Source: BOG-931 sp963761525 (GTDB lineage: Bacteria; Pseudomonadota; Alphaproteobacteria; Rhizobiales; Xanthobacteraceae). From it: 64,000 bases of DNA. The stretch spans positions 186,001 through 250,000 of the forward strand of contig CAVXHG010000006.1 in assembly GCA_963761525.1 (NCBI GenBank). The letters are read 5' to 3'. Every line of letters starts with the position of its first letter. Position 1 is the first letter of the stretch. The translations under genes and the position numbers were made by a program. Below, one piece after another: positions 9,020 through 18,347 of the stretch. The notes under the pieces were generated by a model. That model searched no databases, was not told the origin of the DNA, and saw nothing but the letters and a program-made list of their open reading frames with translations.

Positions 9020-10855
9020 TCAGCTCGCGCGGGTGAATGCCGGCCAGACGACTTGCGGGTCGTCCGGGGGCACCGAGGACAGTAATGCCTTGGTATGTGG
9101 GTGTTGCGGATCGCCGAATACTTTTTCGACTGGCCCCTGCTCGACGATCTCGCCGCGAAACATCACCAGCACGCGATCACACAGTTGCCGCACCACCGAC
9201 AGGTCGTGGGAAATAAATAGCATGGCGAAGCCAAGCTCGGCGCGCAGCCGCGCCAGCAGATTCAGCAGTTGCGCCTGAATAGAGACGTCGAGGCCTGATA
9301 CGATTTCGTCAGCGACCAGCACTTTCGGAATACTGCACAGCGCGCGGGCGATATTGACGCGCTGGCGCTGGCCGCCCGAGAGCTGCCCGGGCAGCCGCGA
9401 TGCAAAATCCTGCGACATGCCGACTTCGGCCAACAGCTCCCGCGTTCGCGTGAGCCGCTCCTCCCAGCTCGCATGCCGGCTGCCCGCTTCCATCGCCTGC
9501 GTGACGATGGTCGCAATCCGGCGGCGCGGGTTAAGCGCCGATGCCGGATCCTGAAACACCATCTGCACCCGCGTGGCACGCAGCGCGTTGTCATGCAGCG
9601 CAGTAAGATCCTCACCGCCGAGCAGGATGTTTCCTGCCGACGGCGCTTCAATACCGGCCAGCAGTTTGGCAATGGTGCTCTTGCCGCTGCCGCTTTCACC
9701 GACCAGAGCGACGAATTCGTTTTCAGCGATGCTAAACGAAACACCTTTCACCGCAGCCACGGTGCGCGCACCGCCCCATAGGCCGCCGCCGATCTCGTAG
9801 CGCTTCTGCAGATTGTCGACTTGCAACAATGAGCGCTCCGAGGAAGCAGCTACAGCTGCCCCTACTTGCTGCACTCCAATCTCTTGCATCGATGCGGCGC
9901 GGAAGCAGGCCGCGCTGTGTCCGGCCGGTGTAGCAGTCATCGGCGGCACACTGGCGCGGCAATCGTCGGCAACAAGCGGACAGCGGGGCGCGAAGTGGCA
10001 GCCCGTCATGGTGCCAAGCTGGCGCAGGCTCGGCATCTGATCCGGCATGACATAGAGCGCGCGCCGTCCGGCGCTCATCGGCGGACTGGCGAGTTGCAGA
10101 CAGCGCGTATAGGGGTGCGCCGGCGACGACAGCACCGCACGCGCTGGGCCGCTCTCGACCGGACGGCCGGCATACATGACAAGAACATCGTCGCAGAGCT
10201 GCGCGGCAAGCCGCAGATCGTGCGTGATGAAGATCGCCGCAGTGCCATGACTCTTCTGCATTTCTGCAATCAGATGCAGGATCGGTGGATGCATGGTGAC
10301 GTCGAGCGCCGTCGTCGGCTCGTCGGCAATGACCAGGCGCGGATTGCTCGAGAACGCAAACGCGATCAGCACGCGCTGGCACATGCCGCCTGACAACTGA
10401 TGCGGATAGCGCGCCAGCAGGCCCGCGGCATCCGGTAACCGCGCTGCCGTTAGCATCGCAATGGCGCGTTCGCGGCGCGCCTTTCGATCGCTGTTGCCGA
10501 GTCGGGCCAGATGCTCGTCGAATTGAGCGCCGATGGTCAAAACCGGATTAAGCGCGGTCATCGGCGCCTGCGGAATGAAAGAAATCGCGCGGCCGAGCAG
10601 CGCACGACGCCGTGCCGCCGGCATATGGGCCAAATCTTCGCCTTCAAACAGAAGTGCGCCCGATGTAACGGCGAAACCCGGCGGCAGGAGCTGCGCGATG
10701 GCGCGGCCGATCATGGTTTTCCCGGCACCGGATTCGCCGACCAGGCCGAGGATCTTCCCAGGCGCAAGATCGAACGATAGATCGCGGATTGCCGGAACGA
10801 CAGCGCCACCGAGATTGGCGCCGATACCGAGGTTTTGCGCCTGGAGCGTCAGCAT
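9020..10855 (-). CDS. fused dipeptide/oligopeptide/nickel ABC transporter ATP-binding protein (DppD-DppF type)
   Basis: 611 residues with two complete ABC modules in one chain. Module 1 has Walker A GESGAGKT (40-47), signature LSGGM (154-158) and Walker B VIADEP. Module 2 has Walker A GESGSGKS (386-393), signature LSGGQ (492-496) and Walker B VLVADE. Between them is the Cys-containing oligopeptide-type C-terminal segment (GCHFAPRCP...C). The second copy lacks such a tail. It powers import through the two permeases encoded immediately upstream; the start codon is 3 bases after the stop of the DppC-like gene. The substrate is probably a peptide or metal complex and cannot be narrowed. Confidence 0.92.
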   Translation of the reverse strand: MLTLQAQNLGIGANLGGAVVPAIRDLSFDLAPGKILGLVGESGAGKTMIGRAIAQLLPPGFAVTSGALLFEGEDLAHMPAARRRALLGRAISFIPQAPMTALNPVLTIGAQFDEHLARLGNSDRKARRERAIAMLTAARLPDAAGLLARYPHQLSGGMCQRVLIAFAFSSNPRLVIADEPTTALDVTMHPPILHLIAEMQKSHGTAAIFITHDLRLAAQLCDDVLVMYAGRPVESGPARAVLSSPAHPYTRCLQLASPPMSAGRRALYVMPDQMPSLRQLGTMTGCHFAPRCPLVADDCRASVPPMTATPAGHSAACFRAASMQEIGVQQVGAAVAASSERSLLQVDNLQKRYEIGGGLWGGARTVAAVKGVSFSIAENEFVALVGESGSGKSTIAKLLAGIEAPSAGNILLGGEDLTALHDNALRATRVQMVFQDPASALNPRRRIATIVTQAMEAGSRHASWEERLTRTRELLAEVGMSQDFASRLPGQLSGGQRQRVNIARALCSIPKVLVADEIVSGLDVSIQAQLLNLLARLRAELGFAMLFISHDLSVVRQLCDRVLVMFRGEIVEQGPVEKVFGDPQHPHTKALLSSVPPDDPQVVWPAFTRAS

Positions 10856-10858
10856 GTC

Positions 10859-11713
10859 TCAGCGCCCCGTCTCGGCAAGCCGAATGTCGAGCGAGCGGCG
10901 GAGCCCATCGCCGAGCAGATTGAAGGCCGTGACGGTGAAAAAGATCGCCAGGATCGGAAGCAGCAGGTTCCACGGCGATTGATAAACCGATTGCCGCGCA
11001 TCAGCGATCATCTGGCCCCAGGCCGGCTGATCGGCGCCGACGCCAAGGCCGACGAACGAAAGAATTGCCTCGACCACCACCGCGATCGCCATTTCCAGTG
11101 AAATGAGCGTGATCAGAAGCGGCAGCGTCGCGGGTAGCACTTCCCGCACAATGGTCTGCCAGTGCGTGAAGCCGAGGAGCCGTGCCGCGGCGACGTAATC
11201 GTTGCGTGTGACCACCAGTACCTCGGCACGCAGCACACGGCAGAATCGCGTCCAGTCGACCAGCACGATGGCGAGGATGACTTTGCTCAAGCCGACACCG
11301 AGCCCGACCATCAGGATCAGCGACAGGATCACCGGCGGGAATGACATCCAGACATCGACCAGACGGCCGATCATCCAGTCCACCACGCCGCCGAAATAAC
11401 CGGCGATATGCGCCAGTACCGTGCCGATAATCATGGCGCCGAGTGAAGCGAACACGGCGACCAACATGGCAGTGCGCGCGCCATAAATCAGGCGTGACAG
11501 CACGCAGCGGCCGAGACTGTCGGTGCCGAGCAGGTAGCTCGCATCGCCGCCGTCGGCCCAGGCTGGCGGCGTCAAGATCGACAGCAGGTTCTGGTCGCCC
11601 GGATCGTGCGGCGCCAGGAAGCCCGCGAAAGCCGCACAGCCGGCAATGCACAGGACCATGGCGAGCGCAATCAGCACGCGGGTTGAATGGAGCGAACGGC
11701 GGAGCGCATTCAT
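10859..11713 (-). CDS. peptide/nickel ABC transporter permease (DppC-like)
   Basis: A 284-residue inner-membrane permease of the DppC/OppC group. One N-terminal helix precedes a periplasmic segment with the typical LGTDSLGRCVLSRLIYGAR motif. The ABC2-type permease core then carries the EAA loop around AARLLGFTHWQTIVREVLP. The ATG overlaps the TGA of the DppB-like gene (ATGA), and the ATPase gene follows after 3 bases, so the three genes are one transcription unit. It pairs with the DppB-like protein to form the membrane channel. Confidence 0.92.
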   Translation of the reverse strand: MNALRRSLHSTRVLIALAMVLCIAGCAAFAGFLAPHDPGDQNLLSILTPPAWADGGDASYLLGTDSLGRCVLSRLIYGARTAMLVAVFASLGAMIIGTVLAHIAGYFGGVVDWMIGRLVDVWMSFPPVILSLILMVGLGVGLSKVILAIVLVDWTRFCRVLRAEVLVVTRNDYVAAARLLGFTHWQTIVREVLPATLPLLITLISLEMAIAVVVEAILSFVGLGVGADQPAWGQMIADARQSVYQSPWNLLLPILAIFFTVTAFNLLGDGLRRSLDIRLAETGR

Positions 11714-12729
11714 CAGCGCACCCGCAATTTCGGATTGAGCACGACGTAGAGACTATCGACCGCCATGTTGATCAGCAGCACCACGATGCAATAGGTCAAT
11801 CCGATCGCCTGGATCAGTGGCAGATCGGCGTTACGCACCGCATCCACCATCAGGTTGCCCATGCCAGGATAGGAATAGATCACTTCGACCAGCAACGTGC
11901 CGCTGAACAGAATGCCGAACTGAACGCCGGCCAGGGTGAGCGTCGGCAGTGCCGCGTTCTTGAACGCATGACCAAGCAGGATCCGGTTCTCGGACAAGCC
12001 ACGCAGGCGCGCCTGGGCGATGTAGTCCTCGTGATAGACGTCGAACAGGCTCGAGCGCAGCACGCGCATGATGCCCGGTGAGAAGGCCAGTCCAAGCGCC
12101 AAAGATGGCAGGATCAAATGCTGGCAGGCGCTGAAGAAAACATCGAGGCGGCCCGCGATCAACGAATCGAGCAACAGAAAACCGGTGAAGTGCGGGATCG
12201 GTAGCCCGGGACCAACTTCGCCGGTGAACGGCAGCAGCTCCAGCGCCACGCCAAAGACGAACAGCAGGATCAGGCCCCAAAGAAATTCGGGGATCGAGAG
12301 CAGCAGCACGGAAGCGAGATCGGCGATTGGCTCGAACCAGGTATTGCGAACACGAAACAGCAACAGCCCGCCGCCGATACCGAGGATCGCGGCGATCACC
12401 ATCGCGCAGAGCGCAAGCTGGATCGTCGCCGGCAAGGTCGACGCCACCAGCGATCCTGCATCACGGCGCAGCGCGATGGAGCGGCCGAAGTCGCCGTGCA
12501 CCGCATCGGACAGCCAGATCAGATATTGCTGCGGCAAAGGCTTATCGAGGCCCATCTCGCGGCGCTTGGCCTCGACTTCCTCGATCGTCGCATTCGGCGG
12601 CAGCGACATCGCCGCCGGATCGACCGGCAACAGGCGGAGCACGCAGAACAATAGCGCGGAGACGATCAGCAATATCGGGATCGCCACGATCAGACGGCGC
12701 GCGATCAGTTTGAGGACCGTGGCAATCAT
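11713..12729 (-). CDS. peptide/nickel ABC transporter permease (DppB-like)
   Basis: A 338-residue inner-membrane permease of the DppB/OppB group. The N-terminal helix ARRLIVAIPILLIVSALLFC precedes a periplasmic loop with the family's MGLDKPLPQQYLIWL motif. The EAA-type loop reads YIAQARLRGLSENRILLGHAFKNA. I set the start at the ATG giving MIATVLKLIARRL. The frame is open 33 codons further up, but that stretch is translated from a dispersed repeat and has no family character. The ribosome-binding site is weak. Translation is coupled to the DppC-like gene. Confidence 0.9.
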   Translation of the reverse strand: MIATVLKLIARRLIVAIPILLIVSALLFCVLRLLPVDPAAMSLPPNATIEEVEAKRREMGLDKPLPQQYLIWLSDAVHGDFGRSIALRRDAGSLVASTLPATIQLALCAMVIAAILGIGGGLLLFRVRNTWFEPIADLASVLLLSIPEFLWGLILLFVFGVALELLPFTGEVGPGLPIPHFTGFLLLDSLIAGRLDVFFSACQHLILPSLALGLAFSPGIMRVLRSSLFDVYHEDYIAQARLRGLSENRILLGHAFKNAALPTLTLAGVQFGILFSGTLLVEVIYSYPGMGNLMVDAVRNADLPLIQAIGLTYCIVVLLINMAVDSLYVVLNPKLRVR

Positions 12730-12759
12730 GGCGCGCCGATGTACCAGCTGCGCGCTTAG

Positions 12760-12895
12760 TATCCACGTCATGCCCGGCCATAGCCGTCTAAAGAACGGCG
12801 TCACTTCGATCGCCGATGTGCCGGGCATCCACGTCTTGAGCGCCGAGCGTCGTCAAAGTCGTGGATGGCCGGGACAAGCGCGGTCCATGACGAAG
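12760..12895. repeat. REP-like dispersed palindromic element
   Basis: It begins with CGTCATGCCCGG (from 12766) and ends with the near-complement around CCGGGACAAGCGCGG...CATGACG. The internal unit CCGGGCATCCACGTCTTGA is of the type scattered through Bradyrhizobium-group genomes. It separates the binding-protein gene from the permease genes of the ABC operon and could act as an mRNA-stabilising hairpin between them. The copy number is not testable here, but related TCAAG-loop palindromes occur elsewhere in the window. Confidence 0.7.
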
Positions 12896-12954
12896 TATGG
12901 AAAGAACGCAGTGTCGTCGACTTATGTCAATGCACGACACAATCGCCGCAAGCA

Positions 12955-14496
12955 TCAGCTCCACCGCAACGTCTGCGGCAGCACCCAGCCATTGGCATAT
13001 TTGGTGTAAGCCAAATTCTTCTTGTGAACGACCGTTATGACGCTCTGGAGCAGCGGCATGCTGGCGCCGTTCTCGACCGCCTCACGCTCCAGGTCCTTGT
13101 ATCCCGCGATCCGCTTGTCGTAGTCGGCGACCCCGAACAGCGCGAGGTCCTTGTTGCCGAAATAATCGTCTTTCCACGGCGCGAACGGCATTTTCGGATT
13201 CAAGTTGTAGCCGATGTAAATCTCCGGATCGCCGGTGGCGTTGTCCCAGCTATACAGTGTCGCCTCCGGCAGCTTGCCGCCGCGGTTGAGCTCGAAATAT
13301 TTGGCGTATTCGATCACCTGGATGTCGGCGTCGATGCCGACCTGTTTCCACATCTGCGCGATGGCACGCGCAATGTCGTAGTCATTGGGAAACTGGCCGT
13401 TGGTGGTGGCAAAGCCGATCTTCACCGGATTGGCAGGACTGAAGTTCGATTTGGCCAGCAGCTCTTTTGCCAATGCCGGATCGTATTTGAAAGTGAAGTC
13501 ATTCAGATAACCGGGCGATCCGGGCGTCGCCATCATCGAGAGCGGCACCGCAGCGCCGCCATAAAACGCTTTCGACAGTGCGGCTTTGTCGATGGCGTGG
13601 TGCGCAGCGAGCCGTACGTTCTTGTCGGCGAAGGCAAGATCGGCGCGGGGCTGCAACAGGATGACGCGGGTGATCGGATCAATCTCCGCGGCGAGACCCT
13701 CGACTTTCTGGAAGCGGTCGACTTCGCGCACCGGCACGTTGAGCGTGAAGTCGGCCTGGCCGGACTGGATCGCAGCGACGCGGGCCGACGGATCCTTAAT
13801 GATCTGGATGGTGATGCGTGCGATATTCGCCTTCGGTCCCCAGTAGGCGTCGTTGCGCTCCAGCACGATGCGCGAATTGAGCTCATATTCTGCAAGCTTG
13901 TAAGGACCGGTGCCGACCGGATTTTTCAGGAAATTATCGAGGCCTTGGCTCTCGATATATTTCTTCGGCACCGCGTAGCTGCCGAGGAATGCCATCCAGT
14001 TTGGCATGGTCGGCGCGGGCGAATCGAATTTCATCGTCGCCTTGGTCGGCGACTCGATGACGATGTCCTGCACCTTGCGCATCGAATTGGCGATGTCGAG
14101 CTTGATGCCGGACTTGTTGCGTTCGAGGAAGGTGTAGCGGAAGTCCTCGGTCGTCATCTTGTCGCCGTTATGAAACGTGACGTCGTCGCGCAACTCGACC
14201 GCCATGCTCAAACCGTCCGGCGCCATGCTCCAGTTCTTGATCAGGTGCGCAGTGAGCTTGAGCTGCGGGTCCTGATCGAGCGGCTGATCGAACACGGCCT
14301 TGAAGAGCGGCTGCGCATCCGGCGTGAAGCGCTGGTTCGGGTCCCACGACGGCACGTCGTTCGGCCAGCCGATGGTTGCCGCATCGTTGGCGGCGGCGCG
14401 GGCGAAGGGGGCCGAGATGCCAAGGCCTGCAAGCCCGCTCGCGACACCGCCCGTCGCTATCTGCAAGAACGATCTGCGCTTGACCTGAAACGCCAT
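12955..14496 (-). CDS. extracellular solute-binding protein family 5 (peptide/nickel ABC transporter), Tat-type signal
   Basis: A 513-residue periplasmic binding protein. The N-terminus MAFQVKRRSFLQIATGG is a twin-arginine signal (RR at 7-8) followed by a hydrophobic stretch ending near AARA. The SBP family 5 core shows WPNDVPSWDPN, LIKNWSMAPDG and VTFHNGDKMTTEDF. The start is supported by GGGGGAG about 10 bases upstream. It is the first gene of the importer operon; the permeases follow after 225 bases containing a REP-like element. It captures the substrate in the periplasm. The Tat signal suggests export in a folded state. Confidence 0.92.
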   Translation of the reverse strand: MAFQVKRRSFLQIATGGVASGLAGLGISAPFARAAANDAATIGWPNDVPSWDPNQRFTPDAQPLFKAVFDQPLDQDPQLKLTAHLIKNWSMAPDGLSMAVELRDDVTFHNGDKMTTEDFRYTFLERNKSGIKLDIANSMRKVQDIVIESPTKATMKFDSPAPTMPNWMAFLGSYAVPKKYIESQGLDNFLKNPVGTGPYKLAEYELNSRIVLERNDAYWGPKANIARITIQIIKDPSARVAAIQSGQADFTLNVPVREVDRFQKVEGLAAEIDPITRVILLQPRADLAFADKNVRLAAHHAIDKAALSKAFYGGAAVPLSMMATPGSPGYLNDFTFKYDPALAKELLAKSNFSPANPVKIGFATTNGQFPNDYDIARAIAQMWKQVGIDADIQVIEYAKYFELNRGGKLPEATLYSWDNATGDPEIYIGYNLNPKMPFAPWKDDYFGNKDLALFGVADYDKRIAGYKDLEREAVENGASMPLLQSVITVVHKKNLAYTKYANGWVLPQTLRWS

Positions 14497-14726
14497 GATG
14501 GACTCCCCCAAAGCCGCAAGCGGCAGACCGACCGCAGCAAAACCGGCCACGGCAGCATAGCATTTTGGGCATAAAAGCAACGCCATCCAATCGCCGCAGC
14601 AACAGCCTGGGCGTTGAGTTTGCGTCGATCCGAAGCGAGCATTGGCAGCTTCACCGCGCTGCCACTGCCGCGCCATGTCGGCTACCGCGGGAAATGGATA
14701 TGCCGATTACAAAGAGTGCGTCAGGC

Positions 14727-15578
14727 CTAAAACCTGAGGACGCACAATGCCAGGCTCGCCCAGACGCCGGCGCTGAAATAGAGCGACATCCAGAGAATTT
14801 CCTCTCGCCACGCCGCAAGGTCGTGGGTGACAACGCAGCGTGCGCTGACGTCTCGAAGGCCCTCAAGCGGCCGCAGCCGCTGACTGCCATCGGAGACTTT
14901 CGCCCGCCACCGGGCGAAGTACATCGGGACATCGACCGTGATGAGAAACGCCAGATAGCCGGCGATCCCAATGATGGCGATGACGAGAATGCCGCGCGCC
15001 ACACCGTCAAATTCCACCAGCAGGCGGCAGAAACCGATCGCAACCGCGGAGAAGGCGACGGCCCACAGCGAGTTTTCGACGCCGTGGAGCATGTTGTTTT
15101 TGGTCAACACCGCGTACCACGACACACATTCAGCAATGAGTATCAGCGGCATGACGATCCGTGCCGCGTTTAAAACGGTGACTGCGCCGGTCGTTTCGCC
15201 AAGTTGCTGCAGAACGAGGACCCACTGCGCCGCGAAGCAAAGCTCCGCCACGGTCGCGACTGACCGGCCGACGAGGACACTCGACAGCCAGGTATCGAAC
15301 AGGCAAATCCGCTGGACGTCCGCGCGGGGAAGGAACGACCTGAATGCGCAGCCAAAGACGTAGGCCGCGCAAAGCAGGAGTTCGAGACCGGACCTGCTGT
15401 CGAGACTGTCAGCCGCCTCGGCGTGAAACCGGTAGAACAGCCAGCACCAGACAGCGATATTCACACCGCTGACCAACGTCAGCAGAGCCCACCACCACGC
15501 CAAAGGATTGGACCGGTCGAGGACATTCGACCGGGCCTGCGATTGCACGCTCATACACAGCCGTCGGGTGAGTGACAT
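14727..15578 (-). CDS. hypothetical multi-pass membrane protein
   Basis: 283 residues with about seven hydrophobic segments, for example WWALLTLVSGVNIAVWCWLFY, LLLCAAYVFGCAF, MPLILIAECVSWYAVL, LVIAIIGIAGYLAFLI and SLYFSAGVWASLALCV. Several conserved-looking Trp, Cys and His residues sit near membrane borders (WCWLFYRFH, ECVSWY). I do not recognise the family. The position upstream of the binding-protein gene on the same strand leaves a 230-base gap, so co-transcription is uncertain. An ATG eight codons downstream is an alternative start. Confidence 0.6.
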   Translation of the reverse strand: MSLTRRLCMSVQSQARSNVLDRSNPLAWWWALLTLVSGVNIAVWCWLFYRFHAEAADSLDSRSGLELLLCAAYVFGCAFRSFLPRADVQRICLFDTWLSSVLVGRSVATVAELCFAAQWVLVLQQLGETTGAVTVLNAARIVMPLILIAECVSWYAVLTKNNMLHGVENSLWAVAFSAVAIGFCRLLVEFDGVARGILVIAIIGIAGYLAFLITVDVPMYFARWRAKVSDGSQRLRPLEGLRDVSARCVVTHDLAAWREEILWMSLYFSAGVWASLALCVLRF

Positions 15579-15712
15579 GTCATTGTAATGACTATGTCAC
15601 AGATCTGTGCAGCGACAAACCAGTCGGCTCCCGCTTCACGCGGATGTGCAAGCGGCCATCGGACCGGACTAACCGCGGAAAGCGCGCCCTAAAGCGTGAT
15701 GAAGTTATATCC

Positions 15713-15850
15713 GCTCATTCCCACGGAAGCGGGAATCCAATTTCTTGCGCTGGGTCCCCGCTTTCCTCCTTCGCTCTCCGAGCTTCGGAGGACTCCAACC
15801 TGCCGAAGCTCCACGCGAGCGTAGGCAGGTCGCGGGGACGAGCGGAGTGG
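15713..15850. repeat. dispersed palindromic repeat (CCGCTCATTCCC...GGGGACGAGCGG type)
   Basis: Nested inverted repeats fill most of the 300-base gap. ATTCCC-N8-GGGAAT is at the left. GTCCCCGC pairs with GCGGGGAC at the two shoulders, with an inner CTTCGG-N14-CCGAAG hairpin. The outer CCGCTC pairs with GAGCGG. This is a composite intergenic palindrome of the kind repeated in Hyphomicrobiales genomes. No coding potential is seen. Confidence 0.7.
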
Positions 15851-15878
15851 ATAACCAATTCAACAAAGCAATCGCACC

Positions 15879-18200
15879 CTAGGGCGCGGCGTGCAGCGCT
15901 TCCCACACGCGTCGCGGCGTCGCGGGCATATCGATGTGGCGCACGCCGGCACGGCGGTTCAGCGCATCGACGATGGCATTGATCACCGCTGGCGGCGCGC
16001 CGACTGCACCGGCCTCGCCCGCTCCTTTGACTCCAAGCGGATTGCCCTTAGTCGGCACGTTGTGGGTCGAGAACGCGAAGCTCGGGATGTCGCCAGCGCG
16101 CGGCATCGCATAGTCCATGAAAGAACCAGACAGCAGCTGGCCGCTATCATTATCGTAGACTGCCTGCTCCAGCAGCGCCTGGCCAATGCCTTGCACGATG
16201 CCGCCGTGGACCTGGCCCTCCAGCATCAGTGGATTGATGGTGCGGCCGAAGTCATCGACGACGGTGTAGCGATCTATGGTGGTCGAGCCGGTATTCGGAT
16301 CGATTTCGACCTCGACGATGTGACAGCCGTTCGGGAAGGTCTGTGCCGACGGCACCTGGGTGTGTGTGGTGTCGAGACCAGGCTCCATGCCGGCAGGCAG
16401 CTTGGCCGGATCACGGGCCGCAAGCGCTACGTCCATCAGGCCGACGTGCAGATCGGTGCCGGGCACCGAGAACGCGCCGTCATTAAACACAATATCCTGG
16501 GCGCCGACTTCCAGAAGGTGCGACGCGAGCTGCGTGCCTTTCTTGATGATACTCTGGCTCGCCTCGTAAAGTGCCGCGCCGCCCACGGCGAGCGCGCGAG
16601 AGCCGCCGGTAAGACCCGCCGGCGTACGGTCGGTATCGCCCATGATGACGTCGATCTTGTCGGCATCGATGCCAAGCTGATCGGACACCACCTGTTTGTA
16701 GGCCGTGAGCAGGCCGGTGCCGTATTCCTGGTTGCCCATGACGAGCTCGACATGATCGCCCTTGAACTCGATCGACGCGGTCTCGGGAAAGCCGCCGCCG
16801 CAGCGCTCGGTGTAGGTCGCCATGCCGATGCCGCGCAGCCTGCCTTCACGCTCGGTCAGCCGGCGCCGTTTGTTGAACGATGCCCAGTCCGACGCCTCCA
16901 TGCAGAGGTCCATGATCGTCTCGAACTCGCCGGAGTCGAGCAGCAACTTGGTCGCCGAGGTGTAAGGCATCGCCGACGGCGGCACGAAATTGATCCGGCG
17001 GATCCTGTCAGGCGCCATGCCGAGCTCGCGCGCCGCGGCATCGACCAGCCGTTCCAGCAGATAGCCGGCTTCGGGCCGCCCGGCGCCGCGATAGGCGCAG
17101 ACCGGGACGGTGTTGGTGCAGACGCCTTTGACGTTCACATGGATTGCGCCGAACACGTAAAGACCGGAAACAAGATCGGTTGAACGCGTCGGCACGAACG
17201 AGCCGAACGGCGAAAGATAAGCGCCAAGATTGGCAAGGATCGAAACGCGAAGGCCGAGAAATCTTCCCTTGCTGTCCACCGCGAGCTCGGCGCGCGTGGT
17301 GTGGTCGCGGCCCTGATTGTCGGAAACAAAGCCTTCCGAGCGATCCTCCTGCCATTTCACCGGTCGTGAAATTTTTCGGCTGGCCCAGACCACCAGCGCA
17401 TGTTCGGGATAGACGAAGGCCTTCATGCCAAAGCCGCCGCCGACATTGCCGGTGATCACCCGCACCTTGTCTTTCGGCAGCTTCAGCACGGCTTCGGCGA
17501 GCGTGTCGCGCACGAAATGCGGACCTTGCGTGGCGGTATGGAGTGTCGAGCGGCCGCTTGCGGGATCGTATTCGGCAATCGCATTGCGCGGCTCCATGGA
17601 GTTGGCAACCACGCGATTGTTGATCAGTTCGAGATTGACGACATGGGCCGCCTTGGCGAACGCAGCTTCCGTCGCCTTGGCGTCGCCAGTGTCGTTGTCC
17701 CAGTCGAACAACAGATTACCGGGAACGTGATCGAACAATTGCGGCGCGCCGGGTGCGAGCGCGTCCTTCGCTTCGGTCACCGCCGGCAGCGATTCGTAGT
17801 CGACCTCGATAGCTTCGGCGGCATCGCGCGCCTGCGCTAGCGTCTGCGCAACGACCAGCGCGACCGGCTGGCCGACATGACGAACCTTGCCTTGAGCCAG
17901 GATCGGACGCGGGGTGTCGTGACGCGGCTTGCCGTCCCGGCTCACCAGAGGGGTCGAGCACGGAACATCGCCAAGACCATCGGTGCGGACATCGTCGCCG
18001 GTGCCGACAAACAGCACGCCCGGCATCTTGCGCGCAGCCGCTGCATCGATGCGCTTGATGTTGGCGTGCCCCATCGGCGAGCGCAGCACAAAGGCATACG
18101 CCATATTCGGCAGTGCTACGTCGTCGGTGTAACGCCCCCTACCGGTAATGAGCCGCAAATCCTCGTACCGCCGCACCGGCTGACCGACACTGAATTTCAT
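15879..18200 (-). CDS. xanthine dehydrogenase family molybdopterin-binding subunit (CoxL-like, form II)
   Basis: A 773-residue large subunit of the molybdenum hydroxylase family. It has VGQPVRRYEDLRLITGRGRYTDD at the N-terminus, the GNVGGGFGMK motif, and AYRGAGRPEA in the active-site loop. True (form I) CO dehydrogenases carry a Cys-containing AYRCSFR loop; its absence points to form II or another aldehyde/aromatic hydroxylase. GAGEAGAVGAPPAV near the C-terminus is the expected Mo-pterin segment with the catalytic Glu. The Fe-S and FAD subunits that normally accompany it are not encoded nearby, which is odd. The substrate is unknown. Confidence 0.9.
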   Translation of the reverse strand: MKFSVGQPVRRYEDLRLITGRGRYTDDVALPNMAYAFVLRSPMGHANIKRIDAAAARKMPGVLFVGTGDDVRTDGLGDVPCSTPLVSRDGKPRHDTPRPILAQGKVRHVGQPVALVVAQTLAQARDAAEAIEVDYESLPAVTEAKDALAPGAPQLFDHVPGNLLFDWDNDTGDAKATEAAFAKAAHVVNLELINNRVVANSMEPRNAIAEYDPASGRSTLHTATQGPHFVRDTLAEAVLKLPKDKVRVITGNVGGGFGMKAFVYPEHALVVWASRKISRPVKWQEDRSEGFVSDNQGRDHTTRAELAVDSKGRFLGLRVSILANLGAYLSPFGSFVPTRSTDLVSGLYVFGAIHVNVKGVCTNTVPVCAYRGAGRPEAGYLLERLVDAAARELGMAPDRIRRINFVPPSAMPYTSATKLLLDSGEFETIMDLCMEASDWASFNKRRRLTEREGRLRGIGMATYTERCGGGFPETASIEFKGDHVELVMGNQEYGTGLLTAYKQVVSDQLGIDADKIDVIMGDTDRTPAGLTGGSRALAVGGAALYEASQSIIKKGTQLASHLLEVGAQDIVFNDGAFSVPGTDLHVGLMDVALAARDPAKLPAGMEPGLDTTHTQVPSAQTFPNGCHIVEVEIDPNTGSTTIDRYTVVDDFGRTINPLMLEGQVHGGIVQGIGQALLEQAVYDNDSGQLLSGSFMDYAMPRAGDIPSFAFSTHNVPTKGNPLGVKGAGEAGAVGAPPAVINAIVDALNRRAGVRHIDMPATPRRVWEALHAAP

Positions 18201-18347
18201 ATGGAAAGACCTCTAATCCGCGATCTTCTAATATGGTAGCGCAAGCCCCGCTCGCGCGAGGTCCGCCAAAAAGATTTATTTGGCAATTGCGCCGCGAGCG
18301 GTCAATTCAGCCGCTCGAGCCGAATTTGGCACTCCAGATACGCCCGG

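Noticed and set aside
12865..14574. 569-codon open frame antisense to the binding protein gene
   Set aside because: Biased translation, while the opposite strand encodes a well-conserved family 5 binding protein with a good start.
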